64,000 nt of DNA from Brevibacterium jeotgali (GTDB lineage: Bacteria; Actinomycetota; Actinomycetes; Actinomycetales; Brevibacteriaceae): the NCBI RefSeq assembly GCF_900169175.1, contig NZ_FXZM01000001.1:62001-126000 (forward strand). The letters run 5' to 3'. Each line of letters begins with the position of its first letter. The stretch's first letter is position 1. Below, piece after piece: positions 32,911-42,322 of the stretch. Under the pieces are notes generated by a model. That model searched no databases. It had not been told where the DNA came from and saw nothing but the letters and a program-made list of their open reading frames with translations. The position numbers were made by a program, and so were the translations under genes.

Positions 32911-34041
32911 TCAGACTCCTGCGTAGGCGTGCAGGCCGTTGAAGTAGAGGTTCACCACGGAGAAGTTGAAGATGACCGAGGCGATGCCGATGAGGTTGAG
33001 GACGGCGACACGGGTAGGCGTCCAGCCGCGGGTCGCGCGGGCATGGAGGTACGCCGCGTAGACGACCCACACCACGAACGTCCAGATCTCCTTGGAGTCC
33101 CAGCCCCAGTAGCGGCCCCAGGCGATCTCCGCCCAGTAGGCGCCGGCGACGAGCGTGAAGGTCCACGTCACGAAGCCCACGGCCGCGAAGCGATACGACG
33201 CCTTCTCCAGCTCCTTCGAGCCCGGGAGCGCATTGATGAAGCGCAGCGGTCCCCGCCACGGCTTGGACTCGCTGCGACTGCGCAGGATCTGGACGAGCGC
33301 GATGATCGCAGACAGGTAGAGCAGGACCGTCGACAGGATCGCGATCGGCACGTGGATCCAGATCCAGTAGTTGTCCAGTGCGGGGATGATCTGCGCGGCC
33401 GGTGTGTGGAACACCGTGATGCAGAGGCCCAGCACCAGAAGGACGGAGAACGTCACGAACGTCCCCAGGTAGCGGAAATCGCGGAACTTCAGCAGCACGA
33501 GGTAGGCCACCGCCGCGATGGCGGAGGCGATGAGCGCGTACTCCATCATGTTCGACCACGGCACACGCATGACAGCAAGGGTGCGGGTGACGATCGCGCC
33601 CAGCAGGAATGCCGTGGCGAGGACCGTCAGGGCCGTGCCCGCGCGGGCCCAGCGCCGCAGATCCGGCGTGCTCGCGTCGGCGTGGCCGTCGTCCTCCGCG
33701 CCGCCGGAGCCCATTCCGCCGTCGCGCGTCCCGTCGACGGGCCTGTCACCGTCGTCCAGCACGGCGGTCGCGGCAGAACCGGGGCCCGCGGCTGCAGCTG
33801 TCGACTCTGTGCGGCTGCCAGCCGTCCGATTCACGCTCTTCGCACCGATGCTCGGGTCATCAGTGCGGTCAGCCTGGGAGTCGGCCGTGCCGCCGGACTC
33901 CTTGTCGGCCTTCTGCGTGTCCCCGGCGAAGGCCGGGCCGAACAGGTCGAACGCGTAGATGATGAACGCGATCGCGTACACCGCCATCGCTGAATAGATC
34001 AGCAGGTTCGACCACTGTGCCAGTGCGACGTTGACGTCCAT
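32911..34041 (-). CDS. ccsB: Cytochrome c biogenesis protein CcsB/ResC (heme handling)
   Basis: System II cytochrome c synthase subunit (376 aa) that presents heme outside the membrane for attachment to apocytochrome. Seven or eight helices; the diagnostic WWD-type heme loop is WGRYWGWDSKEIWTF, with flanking histidines in IWIHVPIAIL and AYLHARATRGW. A long disordered acidic/Ser-rich insert (about 45-110) follows the first helix. It starts 5 bp after the resB stop and is the last gene of the rex-to-ccsB run. Confidence 0.95.
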   Translation of the reverse strand: MDVNVALAQWSNLLIYSAMAVYAIAFIIYAFDLFGPAFAGDTQKADKESGGTADSQADRTDDPSIGAKSVNRTAGSRTESTAAAAGPGSAATAVLDDGDRPVDGTRDGGMGSGGAEDDGHADASTPDLRRWARAGTALTVLATAFLLGAIVTRTLAVMRVPWSNMMEYALIASAIAAVAYLVLLKFRDFRYLGTFVTFSVLLVLGLCITVFHTPAAQIIPALDNYWIWIHVPIAILSTVLLYLSAIIALVQILRSRSESKPWRGPLRFINALPGSKELEKASYRFAAVGFVTWTFTLVAGAYWAEIAWGRYWGWDSKEIWTFVVWVVYAAYLHARATRGWTPTRVAVLNLIGIASVIFNFSVVNLYFNGLHAYAGV

Positions 34042-34046
34042 GACCT

Positions 34047-35669
34047 CTACTTCCCGGAACTGTTCTGTGCGGAGCCCGCGTCTGGATCGGCGGATTCCGG
34101 CTCGAGCGATTCTAATGCGAGAACCTGTGTGAGTTCTTCGACGGCTTCATCGACGCGGGGATCCTCACCCCGCGCCAGGCCTGCGATCTCCACCTCGTCG
34201 CCGCGAACGCGCACCCAGACGCGCCGGCGTGCCACGAAGAGCGACAGCGACAGCCCGCCGAACAGAAGTGCCATGAACGGCATCATCCACACCTGCACGG
34301 GATCGTGGTGGACGTCGAGCGCCGCATACTTGCGGATCTCCTCGAACGTCACACTGCCGTGGCCGTCGGGCAGTTCAGCGGTGTCACCGGGCTGCATGAC
34401 CATCTGGTACGGCGAACCGTCCTCGTCGACCAGCTGCTCCATGGAGTCGGACTCCAGCTGGTACACCGACTGCGGAACGCCGGTATCCAGTCCCAGGTCC
34501 CCGCGGTAGGCGTCCATGACGAGCAGCGGATTGCGCAGCTCCGCGAACGTCGAGATGAGTTCGCCGTCGTCATTGCGCCCCGTCGTCGGCAGCAGCACTC
34601 CCCCGAAGCCCAGCTGGTCTGGGCTGGCGTCCGGGATCTTCACGACTCCGGTGGAGGTGTAGACACCGTCCTGCGGCAGGAAGACCACTGGGCCGGAGTA
34701 CGTGACGTCCCCGTTCGCATTGCGGGCCGTGATGACCGGGGCATAGCCGTTGCCGATGAGGTAGACCCTGGAGCCGTCGACGCGGACCGGCTCGTTGGGC
34801 CGGAGCATGAATTCGCTCGCCCCCTCCGGCGTATTGAGGGTCACGCTCGCATCGAACTGACGCGGCTGCCCGAACTGAGCGCCGCTCGCCTCATCATCGA
34901 AGCGGGTCTCGAGATCATCGAGTGTGAGCCGGAACTCCGGCAGAGAATCCGCATCGAAGAACGTGCCGGGGTCGAACGAGTCGTAGGACACGAGCGAGTG
35001 GGAGAACGTCTCGCCCTCGACCAGGACACGCTGCCCCGAGTATCCGAACAGCCCGCCCATCGCCATGATGATGACGGTCGCCAGGATCGACACGTGGAAG
35101 ACGAGATTGCCCGTCTCCTTGAGGTACCCGCGTTCGGCCGCGATGTGGTCATCGGCCCGGACTGTGCGGTACCCCGACTTCTTCAGATGCGCCCGCGCCG
35201 CATCCAAAAGCTCGTCCGTCGTGCGCTGCTCCGACTGCGTCGTGAGCGGTGTCGTGCGGTAGGCGGACATGCGGGTGAGTCTGCGCGGAGCTGTGGGCGG
35301 GGCCTGACGCATCGCCCGCAGGTGGTGCTTGGTGCGCGGGATGATGCAGCCCACCAGCGACACCATGAGGAGGATGTAGACCGCGGAGAACCACACGGAC
35401 GTGTAGACATCGAACAGCTGGACGGCGTCGAGGAACTCTCCCCATGCACCGTTCTCCTCGATGAAGGTCGAGACGGCGCCCGGGTCCTGGATCCGCTGGG
35501 GCAGCAGAGACCCCGGGATCGCGGCGAGTGCCAGCACGAGCAGCAGGATGAGTGCCGCCCGCATGGTGGTCAGCTGTCGCCACGCCCACCGCAGCATGCC
35601 GACGACGCCGATGTCCGCCGCCGGGGCACCGCTCTTCGACTGCTTCTTCACGTCGTTCCTGTGCGTCAC
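34047..35669 (-). CDS. resB: Cytochrome c biogenesis protein ResB
   Basis: Partner of CcsB in System II cytochrome c maturation (540 aa). N-terminal helices include TTMRAALILLLVLALAAIPG and a YILLMVSLVGC helix, a third helix (LVFHVSILATVIIMAMGGLFGYSGQ), a large extracytoplasmic domain of about 300 residues, and a final helix near the C-terminus (MMPFMALLFGGLSLSLFVARRRVWVR). The GTG at 35669 shares one base with the ccdA stop (TAGTG). The last residues are acidic and variable. Confidence 0.93.
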   Translation of the reverse strand: MTHRNDVKKQSKSGAPAADIGVVGMLRWAWRQLTTMRAALILLLVLALAAIPGSLLPQRIQDPGAVSTFIEENGAWGEFLDAVQLFDVYTSVWFSAVYILLMVSLVGCIIPRTKHHLRAMRQAPPTAPRRLTRMSAYRTTPLTTQSEQRTTDELLDAARAHLKKSGYRTVRADDHIAAERGYLKETGNLVFHVSILATVIIMAMGGLFGYSGQRVLVEGETFSHSLVSYDSFDPGTFFDADSLPEFRLTLDDLETRFDDEASGAQFGQPRQFDASVTLNTPEGASEFMLRPNEPVRVDGSRVYLIGNGYAPVITARNANGDVTYSGPVVFLPQDGVYTSTGVVKIPDASPDQLGFGGVLLPTTGRNDDGELISTFAELRNPLLVMDAYRGDLGLDTGVPQSVYQLESDSMEQLVDEDGSPYQMVMQPGDTAELPDGHGSVTFEEIRKYAALDVHHDPVQVWMMPFMALLFGGLSLSLFVARRRVWVRVRGDEVEIAGLARGEDPRVDEAVEELTQVLALESLEPESADPDAGSAQNSSGK

Positions 35670-36448
35670 TAGATGACTACCTCGAATCCTGCGATCGTGC
35701 CCTGCAGACTGTTGATCCACATCGTCCACACGCCGCTCAGCAGGAGCAGTCCCAGAACGATCAGCATGATCCCGCCGGCGCGCATGATCCCCGCCTGGTG
35801 CCTGCGGACCCACTCGAGTCGACCCAGGCCCTTGTGGATGAGCACGGCGACGACGATGAACGGGATGCCCAGCCCCAGGCAGTAGACGAACGTGAGGAGG
35901 GTCCCTCGTGCGATCGCTCCCTGCGCACCGAATCCGGTCGACAGGGCGAGCACGGCAGCGAGGGTGGGGCCCATGCAGGGCGCCCAGCTGAGAGCGAACA
36001 CGGCACCCAGTGCAGGAGCCCCGGCCAGACCCGCACGAGGACGCGGCTTCGGCTGCGATATCCGCTGGAGGAACGGGATGCCGCCGAGGAAGATGACGCC
36101 GGCCAGGATCACGACCACGCCCAGCACCCGGTTGACGACGTCCATCCACTCGGCGAGGAACATGCCGACCGTGGAGAACGCCGCCCCCATCGCGACGAAG
36201 ACCGCGGCGAAGCCGAGCACGAACAGGCTGATGCCGATGACGACGCGGGAGGTCTTCCGGTCCTCGAGCGACGTACCGGACAGGCCGGTCACGTAGCCGA
36301 TGTAGCCGGGCACCAGCGGCAGCACGCACGGAGAGACGAAGGACACGACTCCGGCGAGGGCGGCGACGAGCACAGCCAGCAGGAGCGGGCCATTCAGGAC
36401 GGTCTGCGCGAATGCTTCGCCCAGGCCGCCGGCCAGGACATCCGTCAC
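35669..36448 (-). CDS. ccdA: CcdA/DsbD-like thiol-disulfide transporter
   Basis: A six-helix membrane protein (259 aa) carrying reducing power from cytoplasmic thioredoxin to the outside for cytochrome c cysteines. The two active cysteines are in SFVSPCVLPLVPG (Cys41) and SWAPCMGPTLA (Cys158), at symmetrical places in the two half-repeats. GTG at 36448 overlaps the ResA-like stop (GTGA). It sits between its likely substrate (the ResA-like lipoprotein) and resB. Confidence 0.95.
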   Translation of the reverse strand: MTDVLAGGLGEAFAQTVLNGPLLLAVLVAALAGVVSFVSPCVLPLVPGYIGYVTGLSGTSLEDRKTSRVVIGISLFVLGFAAVFVAMGAAFSTVGMFLAEWMDVVNRVLGVVVILAGVIFLGGIPFLQRISQPKPRPRAGLAGAPALGAVFALSWAPCMGPTLAAVLALSTGFGAQGAIARGTLLTFVYCLGLGIPFIVVAVLIHKGLGRLEWVRRHQAGIMRAGGIMLIVLGLLLLSGVWTMWINSLQGTIAGFEVVI

Positions 36449-37101
36449 TGCGCCAGGACGTCTTCGATGAGCCCCGTGAGCGTCGACCTGGTGACGGCGC
36501 CGACCACGCGTGCAGCAGCGCGACCGGACGCGTCGAGGATCACAGTCGAAGGGGTCGCCTGCGGGGGGAGGACGCTCGACAGGAGCGAGACCATGGAGCC
36601 GTCCCCGTCGATCATGATGGGGTACGGCACCTCGAAGGTGCGGACGAACGATTCCGCCGTCGCCGCCTGGTCGCGCACGTTCACCCCCAGGAACTCGACC
36701 TGGTCGCCGAACGACTCGTACGTCTCGTGCAGATCCGGTGCCTCGACCCGGCAGGGCGGGCATGCCGCGTACCAGAGATTGATGGCGACGACCCGGGGGC
36801 GCCAGGCGGCGAGGCTCGTGCTGTCTCCGGCGAGCGTCTCGAAGTCGAGATCGAGCGGTTCCCCCCGTTCGTCACCGCTCAGCTGCGTGATGACGCCGCT
36901 GCCGGACACGTAGCCCTTGTCCCCACCGGACTGCGCCTGCTGCGCGAGGTCCTCGGAACCGGAGCCGCACCCTGCCAGTGCCAGGCTGGAGAGCCCGAGC
37001 AGTCCCAGAGCGCCCCGACGGGTCGGGATCCGGTCGATCCCCGCCAGTCTGTCGAGCCGTCCGAGCCCCTCACGTCCAGCGTCGCCGTACAGTCGCGTCA
37101 T
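36445..37101 (-). CDS. resA: ResA-like thioredoxin lipoprotein
   Basis: Extracytoplasmic TlpA/ResA-type thiol-disulfide oxidoreductase (218 aa) that keeps apocytochrome CXXCH reduced. A basic N-terminus with a TRRG motif and a lipobox SLALAGC put Cys45 as the lipid anchor. The thioredoxin active site is AACPPCRVEAPDL (Cys114, Cys117) after NLWYA. The expected cis-proline region follows (PPQATPSTVILD). ATG at 37101 overlaps the upstream stop as ATGA. It should receive electrons from the CcdA encoded next. Confidence 0.92.
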   Translation of the reverse strand: MTRLYGDAGREGLGRLDRLAGIDRIPTRRGALGLLGLSSLALAGCGSGSEDLAQQAQSGGDKGYVSGSGVITQLSGDERGEPLDLDFETLAGDSTSLAAWRPRVVAINLWYAACPPCRVEAPDLHETYESFGDQVEFLGVNVRDQAATAESFVRTFEVPYPIMIDGDGSMVSLLSSVLPPQATPSTVILDASGRAAARVVGAVTRSTLTGLIEDVLAQ

Positions 37102-37763
37102 GCTCCCGTCCCCGGCTGAGTGAGCTGCAGATCCCCGGCGATGTTCTCGTATTCCACGACGTCCAGTGTGCCGGAGCCGTCTGAGAAACTCGTGACCGAA
37201 GCGAGCGCGCACTCCCGCCTGCGGGGATCGTGCGCGAGCGGTCGACCCTCTGTCCAGAGGCGCGTCGACCAGATCGGAAGCTGGTGGGACACGATGACGC
37301 CGGACGCCTCGTCGAGCCCGTCTCGCGCGGCGATCGCGGTCAGGCGGGCGCGCAGGGACATCATCGCCGCACGCATCCGCAGAGCCTGGTCGAGGTAGCG
37401 CTCACCCCACGACGGGCGCAGGGGATTGCGGACGCGGTACAGCGACCGCGGATCGCGGACCAGTGAGTCCTTCGTCACACGAGTGCCCTCGAAGTCGTTC
37501 TCCGCCTCGATGACGCGCTCGTCCGTGACCACCGGCAGGCGGAGCCGCTCTGCGAGGGGTGCGATCGTCTCCTGCGCGCGCTGGAGCGGCGAGGCGACGA
37601 GCGCCTGCACATGCGGGTCCTTCTCCGGCAGCGCGTCGGCGACCCGCTGCGCCATCTCGAAGCCCAGCTCGGACAGTCCGTAGCCGGGGATCCGCCCGTA
37701 GAGGATCCCCTCCGGGTTGAAGACCTCGCCGTGGCGGACGAGGTGGATCCGCAGGCGCGGCAT
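37098..37763 (-). CDS. Histidine phosphatase / phosphoglycerate mutase-like protein
   Basis: A 221-aa member of the histidine phosphatase superfamily. RIHLVRHGE at residues 4-12 contains the catalytic RHG, then YGRIPGYGLSELG, LVASPLQRAQETIAPLA with the second Arg, the EAENDFEGTRV acidic segment, and VIVSHQLPIW with the second His. It is found at this point, between hemL and the cytochrome c genes, in many actinobacteria; the substrate is unknown. ATG at 37763 shares one base with the hemL stop (TGATG). Confidence 0.88.
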   Translation of the reverse strand: MPRLRIHLVRHGEVFNPEGILYGRIPGYGLSELGFEMAQRVADALPEKDPHVQALVASPLQRAQETIAPLAERLRLPVVTDERVIEAENDFEGTRVTKDSLVRDPRSLYRVRNPLRPSWGERYLDQALRMRAAMMSLRARLTAIAARDGLDEASGVIVSHQLPIWSTRLWTEGRPLAHDPRRRECALASVTSFSDGSGTLDVVEYENIAGDLQLTQPGTGA

Positions 37764-39100
37764 CAGGAGTCCGCCGTCGTCCCGGCCGCCGCCGCTGCCC
37801 GTGCTGCGGCCGGCAGTGCGGACACGATGCGGTCCAGGACCTCGTCCGTGTGGGCGTAGGACAGGAACCATGCTTCGAAGGCCGAGGGCGGCAGGTGGAT
37901 GCCGGACTCCAGCATCGACTGGAAGAACGCGGCGTGCGCCGCCGTGTCCTGTGACGCTGCGTCGTCGAAGTCGCGCACCTCACGGTCCGTGAAGAACACG
38001 GAGAACATCGAGTTCGCGCTCTGGATGCGGTGGGCGATCCCCTCCCCTGTCAGCGCCTCGCCCACGGCGGCTCGCAGCGTGTCCGCTGCCGCCTCGAGGC
38101 GGGGGTACACGTTCAGCTCGCGGGTGAGCCGCAGCGTCGCGAGGCCTGCTGCGGAGGCGACGGGGTTCCCGGAGAGCGTCCCCGCCTGGTAGACGGGGCC
38201 GGCGGGGGCCAGGAACTCCATGACGTCCCGGCGTCCGCCGAACGCCGCGGCGGGGAACCCGCCGCCCATGACCTTGCCGAAGGTGAAGAGGTCAGCCGGG
38301 CCCTCCGGATACCCCTCACGCGCCGACTCATAGCCGTACCAGCCCGCCTCGGACACGCGGAAGCCCGTCATGACCTCATCGGAGACCATGAGGGCGCCGT
38401 GCTCCTGCGTGATCCGCCGGATCGCCTGGGTGAAGCCGTCGCGCGGCGGCACGACGCCCATGTTGCCGGGGCTCGCTTCCGTGATGACGCACGCGATGTC
38501 CGCGCCGTGCTCGGCGAATGCCGCGGCCAGCGCCTCCTGGTCGTTGTACGGCAGCACGAGGGTGTCGGCCGCGGCGGCACCGGTCACACCCGGGGTGTCC
38601 GGCAGGGAGAAGGTCGCGAGCCCGGACCCGGCCGCAGCGAGGAGGGCATCGACGTGCCCGTGGTAGCAGCCTGCGAACTTCACGATCTTCGCACGCCCGG
38701 TGAAGCCGCGAGCCAGCCGGATCGCGGACATCGTCGCCTCGGTCCCGGAGTTCACCAGGCGGACCTGCTCGACCGGTTCGACGCGGGAGACGAGCTCTTC
38801 ACTCAGCAGGACCTCGGCTTCGCCGGGGGTGCCGAAGCTGAAGCCGCGACCGGCGGCCTCACGGACGGCGGCGACGACCTCCGGATGCGAGTGCCCCAGG
38901 ATCATGGGGCCCCATGAGCCGATGAGGTCGACGTAGTCCCGGCCGTCGACGTCGGTGAGGACCGCGCCGTCGGCGCGCTCGATGAAGCGGGGGGTGCCGC
39001 CCACCGCGCCGAACGCGCGGACGGGTGAATTCACGCCCCCGGGGATGACCGACGTGGCGCGGTTGAACAGTGCGGCAGAAGCGGGTGCGGGGTGTGTCAA
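37763..39100 (-). CDS. hemL: Glutamate-1-semialdehyde 2,1-aminomutase
   Basis: PLP enzyme making 5-aminolevulinate from glutamate-1-semialdehyde (445 aa, normal length). Marks: [24 protein letters not shown] at the start, [46 protein letters not shown] with the PLP Asp, and the Schiff-base lysine in [19 protein letters not shown]. The initiation codon is TTG at 39100, overlapping the MarR stop as TTGA. It continues from the HemA half of the HemA-HemC fusion. Confidence 0.96.
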   Translation of the reverse strand: MTHPAPASAALFNRATSVIPGGVNSPVRAFGAVGGTPRFIERADGAVLTDVDGRDYVDLIGSWGPMILGHSHPEVVAAVREAAGRGFSFGTPGEAEVLLSEELVSRVEPVEQVRLVNSGTEATMSAIRLARGFTGRAKIVKFAGCYHGHVDALLAAAGSGLATFSLPDTPGVTGAAAADTLVLPYNDQEALAAAFAEHGADIACVITEASPGNMGVVPPRDGFTQAIRRITQEHGALMVSDEVMTGFRVSEAGWYGYESAREGYPEGPADLFTFGKVMGGGFPAAAFGGRRDVMEFLAPAGPVYQAGTLSGNPVASAAGLATLRLTRELNVYPRLEAAADTLRAAVGEALTGEGIAHRIQSANSMFSVFFTDREVRDFDDAASQDTAAHAAFFQSMLESGIHLPPSAFEAWFLSYAHTDEVLDRIVSALPAAARAAAAAGTTADS

Positions 39101-39666
39101 GAGACGTCCTCTCCGTCAGCTGAGTGGGATGGCTCGGTGGTGCCGGGGACGAGGGTGCCGGCGGCGTCGGTGGCAGCCGGATCGACTGCGGCGTCGGCCA
39201 TGATGCGTGCATCGGCCGGCAGTTCGCGCATGTGCGCGAGCACCTTCGTGAAGATCCCGGCCATGACCTCGATCTCCGCATCGTCGAGCAGATCGATCAG
39301 ATGCGTCCTGACACCGGTCACGTGCACGGGTGCAGTCTTCTCGAGCAGGTGGAAGCCGTCGTCGGTGAGCTTGCAGCGCACACCGCGGCGGTCCTCGGCG
39401 GTCTTCTCGCGCTCGACGATCCCCCGGTCCTCGAGCCGCGCGACGATGTGGGTCAGCCGTGAGCGCGACACCCCGGTGTCGGCGGCGAGGGTGGCCATCC
39501 GCAGCGTGTGGTCATCGGACTCCGACAGCCGCACCAGGATGGTGTACTCCGTGAGTCCCAGCGTGGATTCTGCCCGCAGCTCCCGGTCCAGGCGGGTCAT
39601 GAGCAGCATGTGGGAGTCGAGGAACGACCTCCACGCGAGCAGCTGCCCCGACGTGAGCCAGCGCAT
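39097..39666 (-). CDS. MarR family transcriptional regulator inside the heme operon
   Basis: A 189-aa winged-helix regulator. Helix-turn-helix residues: [33 protein letters not shown], then the wing [20 protein letters not shown] and a dimerisation helix. The C-terminus (about 155-189) is a Pro/Ala-rich extension. The ATG at 39666 shares one base with the hemB stop. MarR proteins usually bind 16-20-bp palindromes and often respond to small aromatic or oxidising ligands; the ligand and targets here are unknown. Being embedded between hemB and hemL it may sense heme or precursor state. Confidence 0.9.
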   Translation of the reverse strand: MRWLTSGQLLAWRSFLDSHMLLMTRLDRELRAESTLGLTEYTILVRLSESDDHTLRMATLAADTGVSRSRLTHIVARLEDRGIVEREKTAEDRRGVRCKLTDDGFHLLEKTAPVHVTGVRTHLIDLLDDAEIEVMAGIFTKVLAHMRELPADARIMADAAVDPAATDAAGTLVPGTTEPSHSADGEDVS

Positions 39667-40718
39667 CAGAGATCCTCCGTCGTCGGCTCCGCACCAGAGT
39701 CCGCGGTCTGCCCACTCAGCAGAGCGGCGACTTCTGCGGCCCAGTACGTGAGGACCGCGTCCGCGCCCGCCCGCTTGAACCCGACCAGGCTCTCGAGGAT
39801 CGCGGGCATGCGGTCGATCGCTCCGGCACGCGCCGCGAACTCGATCATCGCGTACTCTCCGGAGATCTGGTACGCCCAGACGGGTACGGAGCTCGCCGCC
39901 GCCGCGTCTGCGAGGACGTCCAGGTAGGGCATCCCGGGCTTCACGATGACGAGGTCCGCGCCCTCGCTGATGTCGAGCTCGAGCTCGCGCAGGGCCTCCC
40001 TGCCGTTCGCCGCGTCCTGCTGGTAGGTCCGGCGGTCGCCGGTCAGCTGCGAGTCGACCGCTTCGCGGAACGGGCCGTAGAACGCCGAGGCGAACTTCGC
40101 GGCGTAGGCCAGGACGACCACGTCCTGATGGCCCGTCGCGTCCAGCGCGTGGCGGACCGCCGCGACCTGGCCGTCCATCATCCCGGACAGGCCCAGCACA
40201 TGGGCCCCGGCGTCGGCCTGTGCAACGGCCAGAGATGCGTAGCGGTCCAGTGTCGCGTCGTTGTCGACGGAGCCGTCCGTCGCGAGAACGCCGCAGTGAC
40301 CGTGCGAGGTGAACTCGTCGAGGCACAGGTCGGCCATGATGACGGTGTCATCGCCCAGCTCGTCGCGCAGGAGTCGCAGAGCGCGGTTCAGGATCCCGTC
40401 AGGATCGTCGCCCTGGGATCCCTGCTCGTCCCGGACGGCGGGGATGCCGAAGAGCATGAGCCCGCCGACGCCCGCGGCGACCGCCGCGCGCGCGTGCTCC
40501 AGCAGCGAATCGAGTGAGTGCTGCCTCACTCCGGGCATCGACGTGAGCTCGAGCGGCTCCTCGAGGCCCTCCTTCACGAACATCGGGAGGATGAGGTCCG
40601 CCGGGTGGAGTCGGTTCTCACTCACCAATCGCCTGATCGCCGGCGTGGTGCGGAGCCGACGGGGGCGCGACGCACCGTCCGCCAACTGGTAGACCGGTCT
40701 GCTGTCCATCATCGTCAC
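39666..40718 (-). CDS. hemB: Porphobilinogen synthase (delta-aminolevulinate dehydratase)
   Basis: Condenses two 5-aminolevulinates to porphobilinogen (350 aa). The two Schiff-base lysines are visible in [19 protein letters not shown] and [13 protein letters not shown]. The metal/lid region is [17 protein letters not shown], with Cys residues that would allow zinc binding. [20 protein letters not shown] is the typical N-terminal arm. The GTG at 40718 overlaps the hemD stop (GTGA). Confidence 0.96.
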   Translation of the reverse strand: MTMMDSRPVYQLADGASRPRRLRTTPAIRRLVSENRLHPADLILPMFVKEGLEEPLELTSMPGVRQHSLDSLLEHARAAVAAGVGGLMLFGIPAVRDEQGSQGDDPDGILNRALRLLRDELGDDTVIMADLCLDEFTSHGHCGVLATDGSVDNDATLDRYASLAVAQADAGAHVLGLSGMMDGQVAAVRHALDATGHQDVVVLAYAAKFASAFYGPFREAVDSQLTGDRRTYQQDAANGREALRELELDISEGADLVIVKPGMPYLDVLADAAAASSVPVWAYQISGEYAMIEFAARAGAIDRMPAILESLVGFKRAGADAVLTYWAAEVAALLSGQTADSGAEPTTEDL

Positions 40719-42322
40719 CTCTTCTTGAGCGGGCGCATCTGGGAGGGCCGCAGAGGCGCCCGACCTTCGGCCAGGTCCTCCGTGCGCTTCTTCACCGCGT
40801 AGCCGACGAGGCCGCTGATGAGGGACCCGAGGTTCGCCTCGTCCGCGAGCACGTCGACGTCCAGCCCGTGCTCCTGCGCGGTCTGCGCTGTGGCCGGGCC
40901 GATGGCGCAGACCACCGTGCTGGACGGCGGCTTGCCCGCGATCCCCACGAGGTTGCGGACTGTGGATGACGAGGTGAAGAGCACTGCGTCGAAGTCACCG
41001 GACTTGATCGAATCGCGCACCGGTGCCGGTGGCGGAGCGGCCCGCACCGTCCGGTAGGCGGTCACGTCATGGACCTCCCAGCCGCGCTCCTCGAGCCCCT
41101 CGAAGAGGACCTCGGTCGCGATGTCCGCGCGGGGCAGCAGGACACGGCCGCCCGGGTCGATGAGCGGATCCCGATCCGGCCAGTCCTCGACGAGGCCGCG
41201 AGCGGAGTGCTCTCCCGATGGGACGAGGTCCGGCGTGACGCCCCAGTCCTCGAGTGCCTCTGCTGTGGGTCCGCCCACGGCCGCGACCCGCACTCCGGCG
41301 AGCGCCCGGGCGTCGAGTCCGAACTCCTCGAACCATTCGCGGACTGCACGGACCGCGTTGACGCTGGTGAGACCGACCCACTGGTAGTCGCCGTTCACGA
41401 GGCCCTGGATCGCCCGCTCCATCTGGGTGGGTGTGCGGGGCGGCTGGATCGCGATGGTCGGCACGATCGTGCCGATCGCACCCAGCTCAGACAGTTCGCG
41501 GGCGGTAGAGCGTCCCTGCTCCTTGGTGCGCGGAATGAGGACCCGCCAGCCGAAGAGCGGACGCGATTCGAACCAGTCGAGCTCCGCGTGCTGTTCCACG
41601 CCCTGTCCGAAGAACATCGTCACCCGGGTGCGCTCGGGGACTTCCTCGCGCAGACGGCCCGGTGCGAGACCGAACGTCGTCTCCAGCGTGAGCTGGGCGA
41701 TCGTCGAGACCTCCGTCGTGAGGAGGACGGGAGTGTCCTCATCCCACCCGTCGCCCAGCAGAGCGTTGAGCGCGTCGATGACGTCGTCGCGCTCACCGTT
41801 GATGACGTGTCCGGTGTTCCGATGCTTCGAGACGTCGATGTGCGACTGCTCTCCGGCCTCGACCAGGCGGATGGAGCGGACGCGGTTCGTGGTCACCGGG
41901 GCACCTGCGTACGCGGCGGCGGACGCGGCGACTCCCACACCGGGCACGATCTCGAAGTCGACGCCCTGGCGGCGCACTGCCGCGGCCTCGTCCGTCGTCG
42001 CGGAGAAGAGGACCCCGTCGTGGGGCACGAGCCGCACGACGCTGCCGTGCTCGCGGGCGAGGCCCGCGAGCTTGCGCCCCCGGGTCGTCGCGGCCTGGCC
42101 GAGCTCGGTCGAGTCCATGCGCTCGACCTCTGCTCCGGCGTATGCGTCGAGGATCCCGTCGTGCACCGTGGGATCGGAGACGACCAGCGGCGCGGCCGCC
42201 AGCAGATCCGTACCGCGTCGGGTCATGAGCGCCGGATCGCCGGGGCCCGCACCGAGGAAGTAGACGGTGGGCACGGCGAGTGCACCGAACGCCTCATCAG
42301 CGGGAATCGACACCCTCGTCAC
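40715..42322 (-). CDS. hemD: Uroporphyrinogen-III synthase fused to a degenerate SUMT-like methyltransferase domain
   Basis: A 535-aa fusion. Residues about 15-255 resemble uroporphyrinogen-III C-methyltransferase ([15 protein letters not shown]), but the SAM-site block normally GGDPxxFGR reads [10 protein letters not shown] and the PLTHR-type segment reads APVTTNR, so methylation is doubtful. Residues about 265-505 are Hem[51 protein letters not shown] and [13 protein letters not shown]. The GTG at 42322 overlaps the 3' end of hemA-hemC by 26 bp. Similar CobA-like/HemD fusions are known in actinobacteria. Confidence 0.9.
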   Translation of the reverse strand: MTRVSIPADEAFGALAVPTVYFLGAGPGDPALMTRRGTDLLAAAPLVVSDPTVHDGILDAYAGAEVERMDSTELGQAATTRGRKLAGLAREHGSVVRLVPHDGVLFSATTDEAAAVRRQGVDFEIVPGVGVAASAAAYAGAPVTTNRVRSIRLVEAGEQSHIDVSKHRNTGHVINGERDDVIDALNALLGDGWDEDTPVLLTTEVSTIAQLTLETTFGLAPGRLREEVPERTRVTMFFGQGVEQHAELDWFESRPLFGWRVLIPRTKEQGRSTARELSELGAIGTIVPTIAIQPPRTPTQMERAIQGLVNGDYQWVGLTSVNAVRAVREWFEEFGLDARALAGVRVAAVGGPTAEALEDWGVTPDLVPSGEHSARGLVEDWPDRDPLIDPGGRVLLPRADIATEVLFEGLEERGWEVHDVTAYRTVRAAPPPAPVRDSIKSGDFDAVLFTSSSTVRNLVGIAGKPPSSTVVCAIGPATAQTAQEHGLDVDVLADEANLGSLISGLVGYAVKKRTEDLAEGRAPLRPSQMRPLKKR

